From positions 1 to 64,000 of the forward strand of contig NZ_BJYJ01000013.1 of the NCBI RefSeq assembly GCF_007991455.1: DNA of 64,000 bases, written 5' to 3'. Of this stretch, positions 61,734-64,000 are shown piece after piece. The notes beneath the pieces were generated by a model that was not told where the DNA came from, made no database searches, and worked only from the letters and a program-made list of their open reading frames with translations. The stretch is from Chryseobacterium hagamense (GTDB taxonomy: Bacteria; Bacteroidota; Bacteroidia; Flavobacteriales; Weeksellaceae). The first letter of the stretch is position 1; each line of letters opens with the position of its first letter. The position numbers and the translations under genes were made by a program.

Positions 61734-61823
61734 ATTAAAAGCGCACATTTATTTAGTACATTAATAACCAATATTTTAGATTAAAATATGCAAAACATAA
61801 TATTAATATAATTTTAACAAAAA

Positions 61824-61841
61824 GTTAAACAATCGTTTAAC
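61824..61841. promoter_or_regulatory. Inverted repeat GTTAAAC-N4-GTTTAAC
   Basis: Seven-base arms with AATC between, in the divergent susC-metG region, 110 nt before metG. A candidate regulator site; it has the general look of a LacI-type half-site pair but no regulator gene is present. Confidence 0.4.
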
Positions 61842-61920
61842 TAAATATACCCTTTTCATCAATTTGGCACTCTCCGAAAGCCTCAATCTTGTTATCTTCT
61901 CTACTTTCGATGATTATCCT

Positions 61921-61928
61921 TATCTTTG
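61921..61928 (+). promoter_or_regulatory. Candidate -7 box for metG
   Basis: TATCTTTG, 23 nt before the ATG. Confidence 0.55.
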
Positions 61929-61951
61929 CAGTTCAAAAAACTTTACTATAA

Positions 61952-63991
61952 ATGTCAAACAGAAAGATGATTACGGCAGCTTTGCCTTACGCAAACGGAC
62001 CGGTTCATATTGGGCATTTGGCAGGGGTTTATATTCCTGCGGATGTATATGCAAGATTTCAGAGAAGATCAGGGAAAGAGGTCGCGTTTATCTGTGGTTC
62101 GGATGAGCACGGAATTCCCATTACCATAAGAGCTAAAAAAGAAGGCGTAACGCCTCAGGATATTGTTGATAAGTACCATGAGATCATTAAAAAATCCTTT
62201 TCGGATCTGGGGATTTCCTTTGATGAATATTCCAGGACAACGTCTGAAAAGCATTATGAAACCAGTCAGGATTTTTTTAAGGTGCTTTATGAAAAAGGCA
62301 AATTCACCGAAGAAATGTCTGAACAGTATTTTGATGAGCAGGCAGGAGAATTCCTTGCCGACCGTTACATTGTAGGAACCTGCCCCAACTGCGGCAACGA
62401 AAATGCTTACGGCGACCAGTGTGAAAAATGCGGTTCTACCCTATCGCCGTCCGAGCTGATCAATCCCAAATCAATGCTGAGCGGAAACGTTCCTATTTTA
62501 AAAGAAACAAAAAACTGGTACCTGCCTTTAAACGAATATGAAGATTTCCTGAACGAATGGATCATCGAAGGCCATAAGGACGACTGGAAGACCAACGTAT
62601 ACGGACAGGTAAAATCATGGCTGAATGACGGGCTGAAACCTCGTGCCATGACCAGAGACCTGAACTGGGGCGTTCCGGTTCCGTTGCCGGGTGCCGAAGG
62701 AAAAGTATTGTACGTATGGTTCGATGCCCCGATCGGTTATATTTCGTTTACTAAAGAATGGGCGGAGAAAAACGGCAAAGACTGGAAAGATTACTGGCAG
62801 AGCGAAGAATCCGACCTGGTCCACTTCATCGGAAAAGACAATATCGTGTTCCACTGTATTATCTTCCCTTCGATGATGAAAGCTCACGGCGATTACATCA
62901 TGCCGAAGAACGTTCCTGCCTTTGAATTCCTGAACCTGGAAAATGACAAGATTTCAACTTCCCGAAACTGGGCGGTCTGGGCACATGAATATGTAGAAGA
63001 TTTCCCTGGACAGCAGGATGTACTGCGGTACGCGCTTCTGTCCTCCGCTCCGGAAACCAAGGATAATAATTTTACATGGAAAGACTTCCAGACGAAGAAC
63101 AATTCTGAATTGGTAAATATTTTTGGAAACTTCATTAATCGTGTTGCTGTTTTAATTAATAAATATTTTGAAGGCAAAGTTCCTGAAGGAAACATCAACG
63201 CTCCAGAACTTGAACAAATCAGCAAAAGTGCAATTGAGATAAGAAATTATCTGGATAATTATGAATTCAGAAATGCCTTGACAGCATTCATGAACTTAGC
63301 AAGATTTGGAAATGGATATCTGCAAAACGAAGAGCCATGGAAAACTTTCGAAAATGATGTTGAAAAAACAAAAAACACATTATTTATCGGAGCTCAAATT
63401 GCTGTTGCACTAGGAAATTTAGCAGAACCTTTCCTTCCTTTCACAGCTGAGAAAATTTATGAAATTTTCAATGTTACTCAATTAGACTGGACGACAATTG
63501 AAAATTCAAAAGTTTTAATTGAAGCGGGTCATAAAATCGTTGAAAAGGCACCCCTTATTTATTCTAAAATTGATGACCAAGTAATTGATGCCCAAATAGA
63601 AAAACTAGAACAAACCAAGCAAAACAATAAAAAAACCAACCCTAACGCCAACCCTATGAAAGACGAGATCACTTTTGATGATTTTACGAAAATCGACCTG
63701 AGAACCGCAACTATTTTAGAAGCTGAAAAAGTGGAAAAAGCTGATAAGCTGCTGAAGCTGACCGTTGATACAGGGGTGGATGTAAGAACGGTGGTTTCCG
63801 GAATCGCGGAAAGCTTTACGCCGGAAGAAGTGATCGGAAAGCAGGTGATGATTTTATTAAACCTTGCACCGAGAAAGATCAGAGGCATCGAATCCCAGGG
63901 AATGCTGTTGCTGACCACAAAACCCGATGGAAAATTGTCTTTTGTAACGCCGGATGACAACAATGTAGAAAACGGTATCGAGATCGGGTAA
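61952..63991 (+). CDS. metG: Methionine-tRNA ligase with C-terminal tRNA-binding domain
   Basis: 679 residues, complete. Class I signature HIGH is present as PVHIGHLAG (17-25), and the KMSKS loop is the KISTSR variant (DKISTSRNWAVW) usual in this group. A zinc knuckle with four cysteines lies at CPNCGNENAYGDQCEKCG (about 145-162). After a Lys/Asn-rich linker near 555-570 comes an EMAPII-like tRNA-binding domain (DFTKIDLRTATILEAEKVEK onward). It charges initiator and elongator tRNA(Met). Confidence 0.97.
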   Translation: MSNRKMITAALPYANGPVHIGHLAGVYIPADVYARFQRRSGKEVAFICGSDEHGIPITIRAKKEGVTPQDIVDKYHEIIKKSFSDLGISFDEYSRTTSEKHYETSQDFFKVLYEKGKFTEEMSEQYFDEQAGEFLADRYIVGTCPNCGNENAYGDQCEKCGSTLSPSELINPKSMLSGNVPILKETKNWYLPLNEYEDFLNEWIIEGHKDDWKTNVYGQVKSWLNDGLKPRAMTRDLNWGVPVPLPGAEGKVLYVWFDAPIGYISFTKEWAEKNGKDWKDYWQSEESDLVHFIGKDNIVFHCIIFPSMMKAHGDYIMPKNVPAFEFLNLENDKISTSRNWAVWAHEYVEDFPGQQDVLRYALLSSAPETKDNNFTWKDFQTKNNSELVNIFGNFINRVAVLINKYFEGKVPEGNINAPELEQISKSAIEIRNYLDNYEFRNALTAFMNLARFGNGYLQNEEPWKTFENDVEKTKNTLFIGAQIAVALGNLAEPFLPFTAEKIYEIFNVTQLDWTTIENSKVLIEAGHKIVEKAPLIYSKIDDQVIDAQIEKLEQTKQNNKKTNPNANPMKDEITFDDFTKIDLRTATILEAEKVEKADKLLKLTVDTGVDVRTVVSGIAESFTPEEVIGKQVMILLNLAPRKIRGIESQGMLLLTTKPDGKLSFVTPDDNNVENGIEIG

Positions 63992-64000
63992 TTTTTCAAT

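Overview
The window reads as chromosome of a flavobacterium, most likely Chryseobacterium or a close relative. The grounds are: Bacteroidetes-type promoters (TTTG/TTG, 19-21 nt, TAnnTTTG), type IX secretion sorting tails (YPNP motif), many Cys-anchored lipoproteins, a SusC/SusD-type polysaccharide locus, a GG-leader bacteriocin-like peptide starting MKNLKK, and GC content around 40 % in ordinary genes. No rRNA, tRNA, CRISPR array or complete insertion sequence was seen. The left edge cuts one gene; the last gene is complete.

Layout. 1-3549 (minus): a tight five-gene surface operon with a tail-fibre-like shaft protein (cut at the edge), a T9SS-sorted protein, a lipoprotein, an outer-membrane barrel and a coiled-coil protein resembling the C-terminal part of tail-fibre proteins. 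4090-12805: beta-propeller protein, amino-acid permease, nicotinamide riboside transporter, repeat-rich lipoprotein, dapF-mltG and a TonB-dependent receptor. 12853-17327 (minus): sugar-nucleotide genes (cytidylyltransferase-like, galE, DegT aminotransferase) interrupted by a RAYT-type HUH transposase with nearby palindromes and by two related four-helix membrane proteins. 17414-22135: secreted subtilase, SUKH protein, PEP carboxylase. 22225-23974: a strikingly AT-rich two-gene cassette, an OLD/RecF-like ATPase plus a small PD-(D/E)XK-type nuclease, the best candidate for an unrecognised (probably defence) system. 24054-33071: lipoproteins, YqhD-type reductase, SGNH hydrolase, four-helix-bundle protein, RNA helicase, ABC1 kinase and a bacteriocin-like peptide. 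33165-36180: GNAT-nitrilase fusion, a frameshifted ParB-like gene, MgtC-family protein.

36753-43197 (minus) is the late purine pathway, transcribed purM, purN, purH, purD, guaA. It is preceded by a strong promoter, a 24-codon open frame and an intrinsic terminator that together look like an attenuating leader. 43472-48596: FMN reductase, pirin, an MFS transporter coupled to a GMC oxidoreductase. 49770-61617 (minus) is a starch/maltodextrin utilisation locus: SusC, SusD and SusE capture glucan at the cell surface, GH97 and GH13 enzymes hydrolyse it, and an SLC45-type MFS carrier probably imports the products. metG closes the window.

Intergenic DNA is unusually full of small repeats: at least five families of short palindromic or GC-rich units plus a 207-bp MITE-like element with a TTA target duplication. 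They cluster between operons and inside the purine operon. Where no computation was possible (GC, similarity, structure), statements are eye estimates from the sequence.
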